A stretch of 64,000 nt of DNA, from positions 30,824 through 94,823 of the forward strand of contig NZ_JAMXFA010000006.1 in NCBI RefSeq assembly GCF_025370785.1, read 5' to 3'. Source of the stretch: Laspinema olomoucense D3b (GTDB lineage: Bacteria > Cyanobacteriota > Cyanobacteriia > Cyanobacteriales > Laspinemataceae). The notes under the pieces are model-generated. The model was not told the DNA's origin. It saw only the letters and a program-made list of their open reading frames with translations, and ran no database searches. A program made the translations under genes and the position numbers. This document shows positions 8,683-18,146 of this stretch, piece by piece (position 1 is the first letter of the stretch; every line of letters starts with the position of its first letter).

Positions 8683-10111
8683 AGTTTTAAGCAGGAACGG
8701 TTATAGATGATCTCATGAAAGACTCGCGACGCCCGGGTAACAATTAGAAGGTTTTCGGTCCTACCTAATTAGAGGGCGATCGCGATAAACCCAGGGAATG
8801 AGGTCCAGGAGAGATGGGGCAAAATCTAAACTAGATTGACCGAATAATTCCTCTCATTGTCGCCAACAATTATGGGTTTTCTTATTCTTATTTTCTCATA
8901 TTTATTGCCCATTTTTCCATTTTGTTATATTTTTTAAAATATCTTTAGGGTCTCCGACCGACTCTCCAACCCTCTTCTCAAAATGGTGAACTTTGTCTGA
9001 GTCTGTTTCCGTCTAATCCGCTTATAGCTAGTTCACTCACCTTAGCCCCTTTCCTTCTTCCCCTTTGGCCCAAGGCCCAAACGTGAGACGCTTGTTGAGC
9101 GAGAGAGAAAGCAAAGCAATCCTTCCTCTTGCTCACGCAGAATGAGGAAATCCCCGGGATATGCTCCCACCCATTTTTGCTCGAAAAAGTGTCCCATTCA
9201 TCGAGATAATCAGCAAATGAACCCAAGGTAATCAAAAACAGGCTGTCCTTCCCCCTGCTCTCGAAATTTTATACAATCCCCCTCCTCCATCACCCCCTAA
9301 AGAGGCTGGCAGAAACTTCAAGAGTGTCTGGATCTCCAAAATTTTGCCAGGGAATTAAATTGAAAATCGTCTTTACATTGATGTTTTTCGCTTGGGTTAA
9401 TCAATTAGTAAAGTAATATAAAATTTTCACTCAATTAAACAAATTTTAAAGCCAGTATGAGCATTTTGCTTGCTTTTTGCTGCTACAAGAAAGCAAGATG
9501 CTCTCACTCCTCTGTCCCGAAAGATTCAAACTCGCTGTATATATTTTAAAAATTGAAAAATCAGAACAAAATTAAATCATAAACAGCAGCCTGACCGACC
9601 AAGCACAATATTTAGTGCGAAGCGCTGCCAAAATTCTCAATGCGCTCATCCTCAGCGCGTCTGTCTGAGGAGTGACTCGGTACTCCAGGCGACCCGACTC
9701 GGGATAAAAAATCCCCTGCCAAAAAGCGCTTCTCTACGCTGGGGAATGATCCCAATAATTCCTGTCTAACCTTTGACTCGAAAGGAATACGACTCCCTAA
9801 CCGGCTTAAATTTTTATAAACAATCTGCTGGTTTTCAGTAGCCGATGAGCATCAAGTTTGTGAAATTTTCATAAAGAAGGTAAAAAAACGCATAAAAACC
9901 CGAGGCTACTCCTAGAGATAGATATAGAATCCTATTAAGATATTTTGCTCATGTACTTACAACTCTCAGGAGAATTCATCCCACCCCTGTTCAGGGAAGC
10001 GTTTTTTCATCGAGTCCACCCTGCTTTTAGCCCTGACCCGATGTACCCAGCCCCATCGCACCACGGCGATCGCTTTCTTTAATCGCTTCCCACTCACCAC
10101 TTAAAAAGCAG
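8683..10111. other. Long AT-rich gap without a convincing gene
   Basis: 1.4 kb between the coiled-coil gene and parB. Short frames exist (for example 8978-9235 on the minus strand) but have no protein-like pattern or ribosome site. One copy of the AGCAAGATGCT palindrome family lies at 9459-9511. The rest shows no hairpin or repeat I can support. Confidence 0.5.
9459..9511. repeat. AGCAAGATGCT palindromic element, copy 1
   Basis: GAGCATTTTGCT and AGCAAGATGCTC-type arms, ending CTCACTCCT. It is a degenerate copy of the family seen at 11268, 15592 and 56956. Confidence 0.65.
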
Positions 10112-11020
10112 ATGGACAGCCAAAATATTCCACATCTTATCCCCACGTTCCTGTCGTCGAAGACCCTGCGACTTGAGCAAATTTGCCAGTCCAAGTTTCA
10201 ACCCCGAAACTACTTTAACGAAGTGGCTATGGAGGAACTCGCCGCTAGTATCAAAGAACATGGTATCCTTCAGCCCTTACTCGTACGCCCGATGCCCGGG
10301 AATCAATATGAGTTAGTCGCTGGAGAACGTCGGTATAAAGCCGCTCAAGCCCTGGGATTAACGGTAGTGCCGGTAACAGTCAGGGAAATGACCGATCCGG
10401 AGGTTCTACAGTACGCCTTAGTCGAAAACTTACAACGGGAGGATTTGAATCCCGTTGAAGAGACGGAGGGGATTTTACAATTGCTGGAGATGCGCCTGCA
10501 AAAGGACCGGGACTGGATTATCTCCCTGCTCAACTCTATCGCGAATGGCAAGCGGGGACTTACGGACGGCGCTGTCCGTAATCGAGAACTTACGGACGGC
10601 GCTGTCCGTAATCGAGAACAACAGTTGATTCAAGACGTGTTTGCCACCATCGGCAGACTCACGCCTGAATCGTTCCGAACTCATCGCCTGCCGTTGCTGA
10701 AACTTCCTCCAGAACTGTTTGAAGCGCTTCGCTATGGCCGGATTAAGTGGACCAAGGCGAAGGAAATTGCCAAGTTAGAGTCGGAGTCTGAGCGGTTGGC
10801 ACTCCTGGAACGGGCGATCGCCCAGTCTCTGAGTCTGCGACAAATTCAACAAATCGTCCGAGAGAAAAAAACACCCCGAAACTCAGCGCAACAACAACGC
10901 GAGGTGGAAGGACTTTTGCAACAATTTACCCACTTTAAGGCATGGGACAACCCAGATAAGCGCTATAAAATGGAGTCTTTGCTCACGGAGCTAAAAGAAC
11001 TCCTCACAGAACAGGATTGA
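10112..11020 (+). CDS. parB: ParB/RepB/Spo0J family partition protein with in-frame repeat insertion
   Basis: 302 residues. The ParB N-terminal domain (about 16-110) shows SIKEHGILQPLLVRP and the GERRYKAA box; this domain binds CTP and clamps DNA in family members. LVENLQREDLNPVEETEGI leads to the helix-turn-helix region (about 120-200) that would read a parS-like site. Within it, residues 149-168 are encoded by two perfect 30-base repeats, each containing a palindrome (10558-10617), giving LTDGAVRNRE twice. The C-terminus (about 200-300) is helical and resembles cyanobacterial ParB-like proteins. No parA is next to it, so it may be a solitary or plasmid-derived ParB. A hairpin follows at 11073. 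Confidence 0.88.
   Translation: MDSQNIPHLIPTFLSSKTLRLEQICQSKFQPRNYFNEVAMEELAASIKEHGILQPLLVRPMPGNQYELVAGERRYKAAQALGLTVVPVTVREMTDPEVLQYALVENLQREDLNPVEETEGILQLLEMRLQKDRDWIISLLNSIANGKRGLTDGAVRNRELTDGAVRNREQQLIQDVFATIGRLTPESFRTHRLPLLKLPPELFEALRYGRIKWTKAKEIAKLESESERLALLERAIAQSLSLRQIQQIVREKKTPRNSAQQQREVEGLLQQFTHFKAWDNPDKRYKMESLLTELKELLTEQD
10558..10617 (+). repeat. Two tandem 30-bp palindromic units inside parB
   Basis: Units at 10558-10587 and 10588-10617 are identical. Each contains arms TTACGGAC and GTCCGTAA around GGCGCT. The length is a multiple of three, so the reading frame is kept. Confidence 0.95.
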
Positions 11021-11072
11021 AAAAATTCGGGGTTAAAGTAAGACAAGTATAGTTAAATTTTATCGTCATAAG

Positions 11073-11120
11073 CAAGGGAATAATTTGCTGCCCAAAATCC
11101 CTAGGCAAATTATTCCCTTG
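11073..11120 (+). terminator. Hairpin after parB
   Basis: Perfect 15-base arms CAAGGGAATAATTTG and its complement around an 18-base loop, followed by TCAATTTTTG. It probably ends the parB transcript. Confidence 0.6.
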
Positions 11121-11267
11121 TCAATTTTTGTGAAAATTAAGGTTATTTCTTATTATTATAAGTCTTTTAAAATTAGTGGCTCGGTTAAAATAAATTCCCC
11201 TCCTTAATTCCCGATGAACCCTTTACCTGTGAAGGAAAGAGGGGATTCTTCTATATTTTTATATAAG

Positions 11268-11320
11268 GAGTGGTAGCATCTTGCTCTCTACGGCTATAAG
11301 GGAGCAAGATGCTACCACTC
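11268..11320. repeat. AGCAAGATGCT palindromic element, copy 2 (best copy)
   Basis: Perfect 18-base arms at 11268-11285 (GAGTGGTAGCATCTTGCT) and 11303-11320, with a 17-base centre. It lies in the 580-base gap between parB and the COP23 gene, which otherwise holds only AT-rich DNA. Confidence 0.85.
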
Positions 11321-11599
11321 GTTAATTGTAGTGTCAAGTTTTCCTGTAAAAATTGAAGCGAATTCAACTAGATTAATTTCACACCTGAAAATGGACTGTT
11401 TAAAAAATTTTCAATTTATTGTTTAATGTTTTCGCTTAAGATTAAGCGCTACAAAGAAAAGAAATAATATTTGTTAAGTTTTGTAAATCAAGAAAATATC
11501 CTGGCTCTTTCTGTTAGTATAAGAAGGCCAGGATATTCCTGAGTGTGAAATAAGAGATGCAAGCTCTTGATTCCACTGTTCCGTATCTCATCATACATT

Positions 11600-12232
11600 A
11601 TGAAAGCAAAATTCGCCATTACGTCAATGTTGACGGCTGCGGCAGTTGCGATCGCGGCAACTTTCACCCACCAGCAGCCCGCTCAAGCCAGTACAAGGTT
11701 TGTTTGTGCTCGCTACATTAACGGCCCCCTCACCGGCAGACCTGTTACGGCGGCGGTCAATGACCAAACGGGTCGAGCCATTCCTGTAATTAACTGGGTT
11801 TCTGACTATTTCGATGCTTCGGGCTATACTCCGGAACGCCGGTGTCAGGAAGTTTCGGCGCGGTTCCAATCGGCTTATGTGAGTGGAGGGCTCAATTTCG
11901 TCACCACCGGCATGAGGAACGGTCAACCCGTGATTTGTACTTCCAGTGCGTCGGGGGGACCTTGTAGCGATATTCTCTACACCCTTAAACCGGGTGCTAA
12001 TGCCAGTCAAACGTTGCAACAACTGTTTGACATCCAAATGGGTCGTGCTGGGGCTGGACCGCTGTATGAGTCCGAGTCTCGTCCCTACCTGGATATGACC
12101 CGCTTCCTGAGTGAAGCCCCCTCTGTTGCCCCGAGTGATTTGGATCTCGGAACAGCAAATAGTGGCCCTACCAGCTCGCCCGGAGCCACTCAACCGGCAA
12201 CAACCCAACCTAGTGGCGGGATGGCTTGGTAA
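11600..12232 (+). CDS. COP23 domain-containing secreted protein
   Basis: 210 residues from ATG 11600 (an upstream TTG at 11567 would add 11 residues ahead of the signal peptide). A Sec signal peptide (KAKFAITSMLTAAAVAIAAT, cleavage near AQAS) precedes the COP23 domain: TRFVCAR, then INWVSDYFDASGYTPERRCQ, FVTTGMRNGQPVICTSS and CSDILYTLKPGANASQTLQQ. Four conserved cysteines suggest two disulfides. COP23 was named for a membrane-associated protein with circadian oscillation in a unicellular cyanobacterium; its biochemical role is unknown. A Pro/Ser/Thr-rich tail follows from about residue 175. The protease gene begins five bases after the stop, so they are likely cotranscribed. Confidence 0.88.
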   Translation: MKAKFAITSMLTAAAVAIAATFTHQQPAQASTRFVCARYINGPLTGRPVTAAVNDQTGRAIPVINWVSDYFDASGYTPERRCQEVSARFQSAYVSGGLNFVTTGMRNGQPVICTSSASGGPCSDILYTLKPGANASQTLQQLFDIQMGRAGAGPLYESESRPYLDMTRFLSEAPSVAPSDLDLGTANSGPTSSPGATQPATTQPSGGMAW

Positions 12233-12237
12233 ATCTG

Positions 12238-13362
12238 ATGAATGATTGGCGTTTAGTGACGCTGAGTGCTTGTATTGGCAGTTTGTTTACCTTACTGCCA
12301 GTACCGGCATTTTCTGAGGGAACTGTGAGAGTAGATCTCACCCCCAGCGTCTTACCGGAATCTGTTTCTAATAGACTCTCCACGGAACAATTACAACAGT
12401 TGGCCCAATCGATTACGGTCAAAATCTTCTCGGGCGATCGCAATAATGGTTCGGGGATTGTCATTCAACGGCAAGGACAACAGTATAGCGTGGTCACCAA
12501 TGAACACGTTTTAACCCTGGGAGCTCCCTACCGGATCCAAACGCCAGATGGTCGCTTTCATGAGGCGACGGTCGCCCGAGGGTTTAATTTCAATGGTCAA
12601 GATTTGGCGGTGTTGGAATTTAGTGCGAATGGGGAGTATGCCGTAGCATCCCTTGCCGACGCTTCCAGTTTAAATGTTGGCGATGATGTGTTTGCGGCGG
12701 GATTTCCCTTTGGCGCGAATCCCGATCGCCGCCTGGGTTTTGTCTTCACTCAGGGGGAAATCACCCTGTTAAGCGATCGCGCCGTCAATGGAGGGTATCA
12801 GATTGGATATACCAATGACGTTCAAAAAGGCATGAGTGGCGGTCCGGTTTTAAATCGGCAAGGTCAGGTGGTGGCGATCAACGGGATGCACGCCTATCCC
12901 CTGTGGGGAGATCCTTATGTCTTTCTGGATGGCACAAGACCTGATGCAGCTATCCGCGAAATCATGACGAGATCGAGTTTGGCGATTCCGATTGAGACCT
13001 TTAGACAAGGGGCGATGGGATTGTCATTTCCCCTAGAAACGCAAACCGCTAAACTTAACCCATTTTTGCCTCCTTTGGAGTTAGATTCTTCCCCGGCAAG
13101 CTCTGGGATGGGAGATTTGGTCCCCTTGGACAATTTCCATGAGGAAAATCTGCCTGCGGCCCCTGTCGCCCCCGGTTCTGGGTGGTCTACTGAGTTTGGG
13201 GAATTGGTTCCTTTGGACCAATGGGAAAGCGGAAATCCGGTGCGATCGCAGATGCCTTTCCACGAGTCTGAGTCATTCCCATCTCACTCCATTTCCCCCA
13301 CATTGGAACAATCTGATCTAGGGCCCAGTGAGGGAAATTCCCAGCCCGGAAGACTCTGGTAA
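12238..13362 (+). CDS. Secreted trypsin-like serine protease (S1/S1C fold)
   Basis: 374 residues from ATG 12238 (a TTG at 12226 overlaps the previous gene). The signal peptide ends at about residue 26 (PVPAFS). The catalytic triad is readable: His90 in VVTNEHVL, Asp122 in GQDLAVLEF, and Ser200 in KGMSGGPV. The tail from about residue 265 is low-complexity, rich in Pro, Ser and Glu, and repeats an LVPLD motif (GDLVPLDNFHEEN and GELVPLDQWESGN), perhaps a linker or docking segment. No PDZ domain is present, unlike DegP/HtrA. It forms a pair with the COP23 gene, and a related protease follows. Confidence 0.88.
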   Translation: MNDWRLVTLSACIGSLFTLLPVPAFSEGTVRVDLTPSVLPESVSNRLSTEQLQQLAQSITVKIFSGDRNNGSGIVIQRQGQQYSVVTNEHVLTLGAPYRIQTPDGRFHEATVARGFNFNGQDLAVLEFSANGEYAVASLADASSLNVGDDVFAAGFPFGANPDRRLGFVFTQGEITLLSDRAVNGGYQIGYTNDVQKGMSGGPVLNRQGQVVAINGMHAYPLWGDPYVFLDGTRPDAAIREIMTRSSLAIPIETFRQGAMGLSFPLETQTAKLNPFLPPLELDSSPASSGMGDLVPLDNFHEENLPAAPVAPGSGWSTEFGELVPLDQWESGNPVRSQMPFHESESFPSHSISPTLEQSDLGPSEGNSQPGRLW

Positions 13363-13547
13363 AGCCTCTGTAGGAGAGAAGTGGGAAAGTCAGGGGTTGC
13401 AGTCATTTTGAGGACATACTTTAGGCAAGTCAGATCAATCGGGTGTGGGGAATTCCCGTAAGAATGAGTCTAAAGCATGGGTGGATTGTGACTGCATCCT
13501 TCCTACAGAAAAGTACAGTTGATGTGGTGTAGTGAATAGGTGTAACC

Positions 13548-15437
13548 ATGAGATTTGAATATGCACTTCAAGCCGCCTTGTTCGGGACTACTGCTGCACT
13601 GGTGATCATGCAGTCGCCCATAGCCAATGCTTTAAGCCGGGAAGAGGTTCAGACTATTGCCCAACAGATTACAGTTAGAATTGAGTCCGGCGCACCTCCT
13701 GGTTCAGGGTTTATTATTGCTCGGGAAGGGAATACTTACTATGTGCTGACGGCATGGCACGTGGTCCAACAAAACGATGAATATCAAATTGTTACCGCTG
13801 ATGGAGAGAGACATACTTTAGTGGTGGAGGATTATACCACGAAGGTTCAGAAAATTTATGAGAAAGATTTAGCGGTTTTACAGTTTACAAGCGATCGCGA
13901 TTATCAAACTGCCCGATTAGGGAATTATGATTTGCAAAGAGGGGAAAATGTCCTCGCGGGTAGAACTGATTTGGTATTTGTTTCCGGTACTCCCTTTGAG
14001 GGACAAGAAGTGGAACAAGCGCCTGTTGAAGGCGATCGCTTGTTGAGTCCGGGGCTAAGAATGCCATTAGATATGGCTTCTGGACTAGCTAAACAATCCA
14101 TTGAAGAAGGGTATCAATTGTTTTATACCAGTGATACCTATCCCGGGATGAGCGGTGGGCCTGTTTTAGATTCCAATGGACGAGTGATTGGCGTTCATGG
14201 GCGATCGGAAGGGGAAACACTCGCTGAACAAGAATCTGGAAGCAGTGACTTTCGCGTAAAAGCCGGGTTTAGTCAAGGAATTCCGATTTCTGTCTTTCTG
14301 GATTTTGCAGAGGAAGTCGGCATCCAGCGATCGCAACTGACCGTAGAATCCTCAGCCCCAACTCCCCTCGAACAACAAGATATAGGTTCCTTAGAATCGT
14401 TGTTTATCCCCAAGGCAGGACTCTCTGATTCCCGGGAATGGGTCAATCATGGCAATAAACTCTGGCGATTAGCCAATCTGTATCAATATTACGGAGATGC
14501 TCAAGCCGAGCAACTGAAACAGCGCGCATTCCAGGCTTATAATAAAGCCGTGGAACTTAGCCCCAATTTTTATCAAGCCTGGTATGGTCGGGGTAATTTG
14601 TTGTTTGAATTGGGAGAGTTTAATGATGCCCTCACTTCTTACAGTCGCGCTATTGAAATTTTCCCTTATGAGGAAAAACAGCAAGAATTTGAAACCTTGG
14701 GTCAGCCGACTAACGCCGAAGAACAACAACTATTAAATGCCCTCAATGGGGAATTGGGATTTTATGCCACTTTATGGCGATACAAAGGAATAATTCTCTC
14801 CAAGCTACAACGTCACGAAGAAGCAGTTAAAGCTTTTGATAAAGTCAATGAAATCCAGGAATTTGATTACATTTCCTGGGATTTGCGAGGGATGTCTTTA
14901 TTAGCTTTGGGTGAAAATGAGGCCGCCTTGGAATCCTTTGATCGCGCCCTGCTGATTAATCCCGATGAATATTCCCATGCCTGGATTCATCGAGGTCTCG
15001 CTTTAGGGGGGATGAATAATTTGGAAGGGGCGATTCAAGCTTACAATCGGGGCATTCAAATTCAGCCCAATACCTATCAAGCTTGGATGAGTCGGGCAAC
15101 TCTCATTAATGAATTTTTGCAGCAAAATCCAGACGACCCATCGGCGTTGGATCGGGCCCTGGCAATTCAACCGGATGAACCTGATGTATGGCATCGGCGA
15201 GGGTGGGGTCAATTAAGTTTACAAAATCATCAGGATGCGATCGCAGCTTTTGAGGAGGCGATCGTTAGCAATCCAGAAGATGCCGCCGCTTGGACTGCGA
15301 AAGGGATGACTTTATTGATGGAAAACCGCTATGACGAAGCAGCAGATGCCTTTGCCAAAGCGCATCAACTTGACCCTAATAACACCTACCTCCAGGAAGT
15401 TCGCGATGCCATATCCGACTTAGAGGATAATCCCTAA
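13548..15437 (+). CDS. Secreted serine protease fused to TPR repeats
   Basis: 629 residues. A signal peptide (residues 1-28, cleavage near ANA) precedes a trypsin-like domain with His71 (LTAWHVV), Asp107 (EKDLAVLQF) and Ser202 (YPGMSGGPV). From about residue 290 the protein is a series of tetratricopeptide repeats, with units such as AFQAYNKAVELSPNFYQAWY, AVKAFDKVNEI and AIAAFEEAIVSNPEDAAAWT. One unit around residues 510-535 is shortened. The protease domain is closely related to the preceding gene's, suggesting duplication followed by gain of TPRs for protein contacts. It probably acts outside the plasma membrane; the substrate is unknown. It has its own 185-base upstream gap. Confidence 0.9.
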   Translation: MRFEYALQAALFGTTAALVIMQSPIANALSREEVQTIAQQITVRIESGAPPGSGFIIAREGNTYYVLTAWHVVQQNDEYQIVTADGERHTLVVEDYTTKVQKIYEKDLAVLQFTSDRDYQTARLGNYDLQRGENVLAGRTDLVFVSGTPFEGQEVEQAPVEGDRLLSPGLRMPLDMASGLAKQSIEEGYQLFYTSDTYPGMSGGPVLDSNGRVIGVHGRSEGETLAEQESGSSDFRVKAGFSQGIPISVFLDFAEEVGIQRSQLTVESSAPTPLEQQDIGSLESLFIPKAGLSDSREWVNHGNKLWRLANLYQYYGDAQAEQLKQRAFQAYNKAVELSPNFYQAWYGRGNLLFELGEFNDALTSYSRAIEIFPYEEKQQEFETLGQPTNAEEQQLLNALNGELGFYATLWRYKGIILSKLQRHEEAVKAFDKVNEIQEFDYISWDLRGMSLLALGENEAALESFDRALLINPDEYSHAWIHRGLALGGMNNLEGAIQAYNRGIQIQPNTYQAWMSRATLINEFLQQNPDDPSALDRALAIQPDEPDVWHRRGWGQLSLQNHQDAIAAFEEAIVSNPEDAAAWTAKGMTLLMENRYDEAADAFAKAHQLDPNNTYLQEVRDAISDLEDNP

Positions 15438-15480
15438 TTCGCGCCTGCGATAGGTGTTCAGGTTGAGATACACACCACCA

Positions 15481-15544
15481 GAAACCGGGTTCTCCCTCTA
15501 ATTTATTGGAGCTAAGTAGATATTTTATAAAGAAACCCGGTTTC
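15481..15544. repeat. GAAACCGGGTT inverted repeat
   Basis: Perfect 11-base arms with a 42-base centre, related to the palindrome at 6066. Confidence 0.7.
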
Positions 15545-15591
15545 CCCTCTCTATATAGCTAGTCTAAATCCTTGTGACAACAAAATTCAGG

Positions 15592-15641
15592 GGTGGGAGC
15601 ATTTTACTCCCTACTACAACAAGGGAGCATCTTGCTCCCTT
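15592..15641. repeat. AGCAAGATGCT palindromic element, copy 3
   Basis: GGTGGGAGCATTTTACTCCCT followed by AAGGGAGCATCTTGCTCCCTT. The second half is itself palindromic. Confidence 0.7.
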
Positions 15642-15828
15642 GAGGAATTGTCCAGGTTATTTAGTGGCGCTATAGTTACTATCCCCATTCCCTAGTTTTC
15701 TCCTTTATTCTGGGTCCCCTAGTCCGTAAATATTCAAGCGGCTTTGAGGGTACATTATCCCATCAATCTGGGGAACACCAGGAGCGCCTGAGTGGCAAAA
15801 ATATTCTCTCCATTATCCCTGCAAATTT

Positions 15829-16956
15829 GTGAGGATTGAACCCTTGAAAGCGATCGCCTTGTTTCTATTCAGCACTACCTTACTCCATCCGACCCCCCTC
15901 CTTGCCAATTCCCTGGAAGATACTGCCACTTTATCCCCTCTTTTGGAGAGGAATTTGGATTTAAAAGCGGATGAAATTACCCCCAAAATCATCACAACGC
16001 GGCCCACTTTACCGATGATTCCCTTAGCCGATAATTCGGTCAGCGAAACACCGGCGATTGCTAACCCATTTAACCGCTCTTTATGGGCTCAAACTCCACA
16101 GTTAATCGCCCAAGACCCTCCCCTAAGCGAACCCCCCTCACCGCAAACCACTGAAAGTCCCGCAGAAATAGAAGAGTTACGGCAAGAGTGGCGATTGCCT
16201 TTACCTCCGACAACCTTCGTTCCCATCGAACCGCCAACCGCTACAATCCGGCGGGGAGGTGGGACTCGGGTTGCACCGGGTTCCAGTTCCATTTCCCCCA
16301 CCGCCTTTGGTCCTGGATTGGGACAATTTTTCTGGGGGGCTGGATTTCAAAATAGAACTCGATTTACCGACTCTGCCGATGGCACAATTTCTACAGGATT
16401 TGGACTAGGAAATCCCCGCCGAACTGTGGGACTACAAACGACCGTCACGGTCCTAGATTTGATGTCCAATAGAAATGACGATGATGGCTTTATGAAACGA
16501 GGTAGCATCAGTTTCAAACTCCATCGCCTACTGCCCAATAACTTTGCAGTGGCGGTGGGAGTTGAAAATGCCATTGTTTGGGGATTTACCGATGCAGGAA
16601 CCAGCACTTATGGGGTTGTGAGTAAAACATTTAGCCTCCGTGAGAATACAGAAGAACCTTTTAGTCGAGTGACGGTTTCTCTCGGCGTGGGGAATGGTCG
16701 GTTTCGCTTTGAAGATGACTTCAATAATGATGTAAATACAGTGAATGTCTTTGGCAGTGTTGGGGTGCGAGTTCACCCCCAAGTCTCTGCGATCGCTGAC
16801 TGGAGTGGTCAAGATTTAACCCTGGCTGCTTCGATTGTTCCTTTCAAAAATATTCCCCTCGTCTTCACTCCCGCCATTGCCGATATTACCGGAAGTGCAG
16901 GAGATGGTGCTCGCTTCCGATTGGGAGTTGGGTATAGTCACTTTTTCAGCTTTTAA
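15829..16956 (+). CDS. Predicted outer-membrane beta-barrel-like protein, unknown function
   Basis: 375 residues from GTG 15829. The signal peptide is LKAIALFLFSTTLLHPTPLL, cleaved near LAN. A Pro-rich linker (about 60-150) leads to a C-terminal half of alternating strands (about 165-375), for example GFGLGNPRRTVGLQTTVTVL, GSISFKLHRLLPNNFAVAVG and VSLGVGNGRFRFEDDFN. It ends in GVGYSHFFSF, the terminal aromatic residue expected of outer-membrane barrels. The family is not recognised. The next gene starts 22 bases downstream, so they form a likely operon of envelope proteins. Confidence 0.72.
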   Translation: MRIEPLKAIALFLFSTTLLHPTPLLANSLEDTATLSPLLERNLDLKADEITPKIITTRPTLPMIPLADNSVSETPAIANPFNRSLWAQTPQLIAQDPPLSEPPSPQTTESPAEIEELRQEWRLPLPPTTFVPIEPPTATIRRGGGTRVAPGSSSISPTAFGPGLGQFFWGAGFQNRTRFTDSADGTISTGFGLGNPRRTVGLQTTVTVLDLMSNRNDDDGFMKRGSISFKLHRLLPNNFAVAVGVENAIVWGFTDAGTSTYGVVSKTFSLRENTEEPFSRVTVSLGVGNGRFRFEDDFNNDVNTVNVFGSVGVRVHPQVSAIADWSGQDLTLAASIVPFKNIPLVFTPAIADITGSAGDGARFRLGVGYSHFFSF

Positions 16957-16978
16957 GTCGGAGCAATTCCCTAAATTT

Positions 16979-17962
16979 ATGAGTATTAAAATCTTCTCAT
17001 GGCGTCACAATATTCGCTTATTCCTTGGGGCTATTCTAATTTTAGGCTTCATCCCCGGTTCCGTTCATGCTTTTAGTGATGAAGTCCCCCCCGACTCGGT
17101 CATAAGCGATGAGCCAACCCCAACACCCGAAACTGAAAATAAGGACCCAGAGGAGGAAACTGAAACACCAATTGTACGACCCGAAACTATAGCGCCACCC
17201 GAAAACAGCCCGCAGCCCAATATTGATACACCAGGAGATACACCGGGAGAAACGCCAGGAGAATCTCCTGGAGACATAACACCTAACCCAGTAAACCCTA
17301 CCCCAACGATCGAAGCGGGTCCGGATATTAATCAACCCAACTTACTGGAAACCACGGCAGAAACTGAAGGGGAAACTGCCGTAGAAATCCCAGGAGAAAC
17401 CAGCCAGGAACCTACACTCACAACAACGGAGGAAACTCCTGGAGATGGGGGACAAAGTACCTCGGGACCTTCCATCAATCCCCCAATAGACTCTCCCACT
17501 CTTGAATTTGGATTCTCTCCGGACCAGCCCACTACAGGCAATGACATAGGAGATATTATCGACATCTCCTCACCCCTGGGAGAGCTTGGTATCAGTGTAG
17601 GAGAGTCCGGTTTCCAAGGAGGAGCGGGTGAATCAGCCGTAGAAAATATACAAAATATAGTAGCTGGAGCTTCGATCAATAGTGAAAACTTGAACACCTT
17701 GGTTCAAGGGTTGCTAGAAATACTAGGTGCGCCATCCCGAGAGATAGCCGAACAATTAGTGAGAAGCTTGCTTGGACTGATCAAAGATGGTAAGGTTGAC
17801 CCCAAACGGTTATGGGCTTCGGTTAATGCCTATAATGCGTTTATTGAGGCGAGTAGTCCAGAATTTTTGGAAAATCCTCCGATTGAGTTGGTGATGATTC
17901 GAGCCATTTTATCGGATTTAGTCGAGGCCGCGATCGCCGCTGATATTCGATCGCGCAATTAA
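16979..17962 (+). CDS. Secreted acidic Pro/Glu/Thr-rich protein, unknown function
   Basis: 327 residues. I chose ATG 16979, where a signal peptide begins (RLFLGAILILGFIPGSVHA); an upstream in-frame start would run through the previous gene. Residues 30-200 are low-complexity and acidic, with short repeats of the form DTPGETPGESPGD. A small folded-looking domain follows at about 225-320 (LVQGLLEILGAPSREIAEQL, GLIKDGKVDPKRLWASVNAY), helical and Leu-rich. It probably resides in the periplasm or cell envelope. It follows the barrel-like gene closely, and its terminator is at 17974. Confidence 0.75.
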   Translation: MSIKIFSWRHNIRLFLGAILILGFIPGSVHAFSDEVPPDSVISDEPTPTPETENKDPEEETETPIVRPETIAPPENSPQPNIDTPGDTPGETPGESPGDITPNPVNPTPTIEAGPDINQPNLLETTAETEGETAVEIPGETSQEPTLTTTEETPGDGGQSTSGPSINPPIDSPTLEFGFSPDQPTTGNDIGDIIDISSPLGELGISVGESGFQGGAGESAVENIQNIVAGASINSENLNTLVQGLLEILGAPSREIAEQLVRSLLGLIKDGKVDPKRLWASVNAYNAFIEASSPEFLENPPIELVMIRAILSDLVEAAIAADIRSRN

Positions 17963-17973
17963 ACGGCGATCGT

Positions 17974-18003
17974 CAGGGGTAATTCATCAATTGCCCCTGT
18001 TTT
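17974..18003 (+). terminator. Terminator after the acidic secreted protein gene
   Basis: Arms CAGGGGTAATT and AATTGCCCCTG around CATC, then TTTT, 12 bases after the stop. Confidence 0.75.
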
Positions 18004-18064
18004 AAGCTTCTCTATTCTACTCACATAGTATTTACAATTGATGGCCGATCGCCCAACCCATCCC

Positions 18065-18091
18065 CAAAAAAATAGCCCGCCTAAACGGGCT
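18065..18091 (-). terminator. Rho-independent terminator of dnaK
   Basis: Read on the minus strand: AGCCCG, TTTAGG loop, CGGGCT, then ATTTTTTT. It lies about 55 bases after the dnaK stop. Confidence 0.85.
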
Positions 18092-18146
18092 GTCAGGAAG
18101 AGGCAGGATTAACCCTACCTCTCTTCCTATACATGATGATGCTAAC

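Larger units (their letters stand above)
15438..15828. other. Intergenic gap with two dispersed repeats
   Basis: Holds an inverted repeat with perfect 11-base arms (GAAACCGGGTT at 15481-15491, complement at 15534-15544) and a copy of the AGCAAGATGCT family at 15592-15641. I see no gene. Confidence 0.6.

Noticed and set aside
8978..9235. An 85-codon reverse frame in the 1.4-kb gap
   Set aside because: No ribosome site, no conserved pattern and a poor composition.
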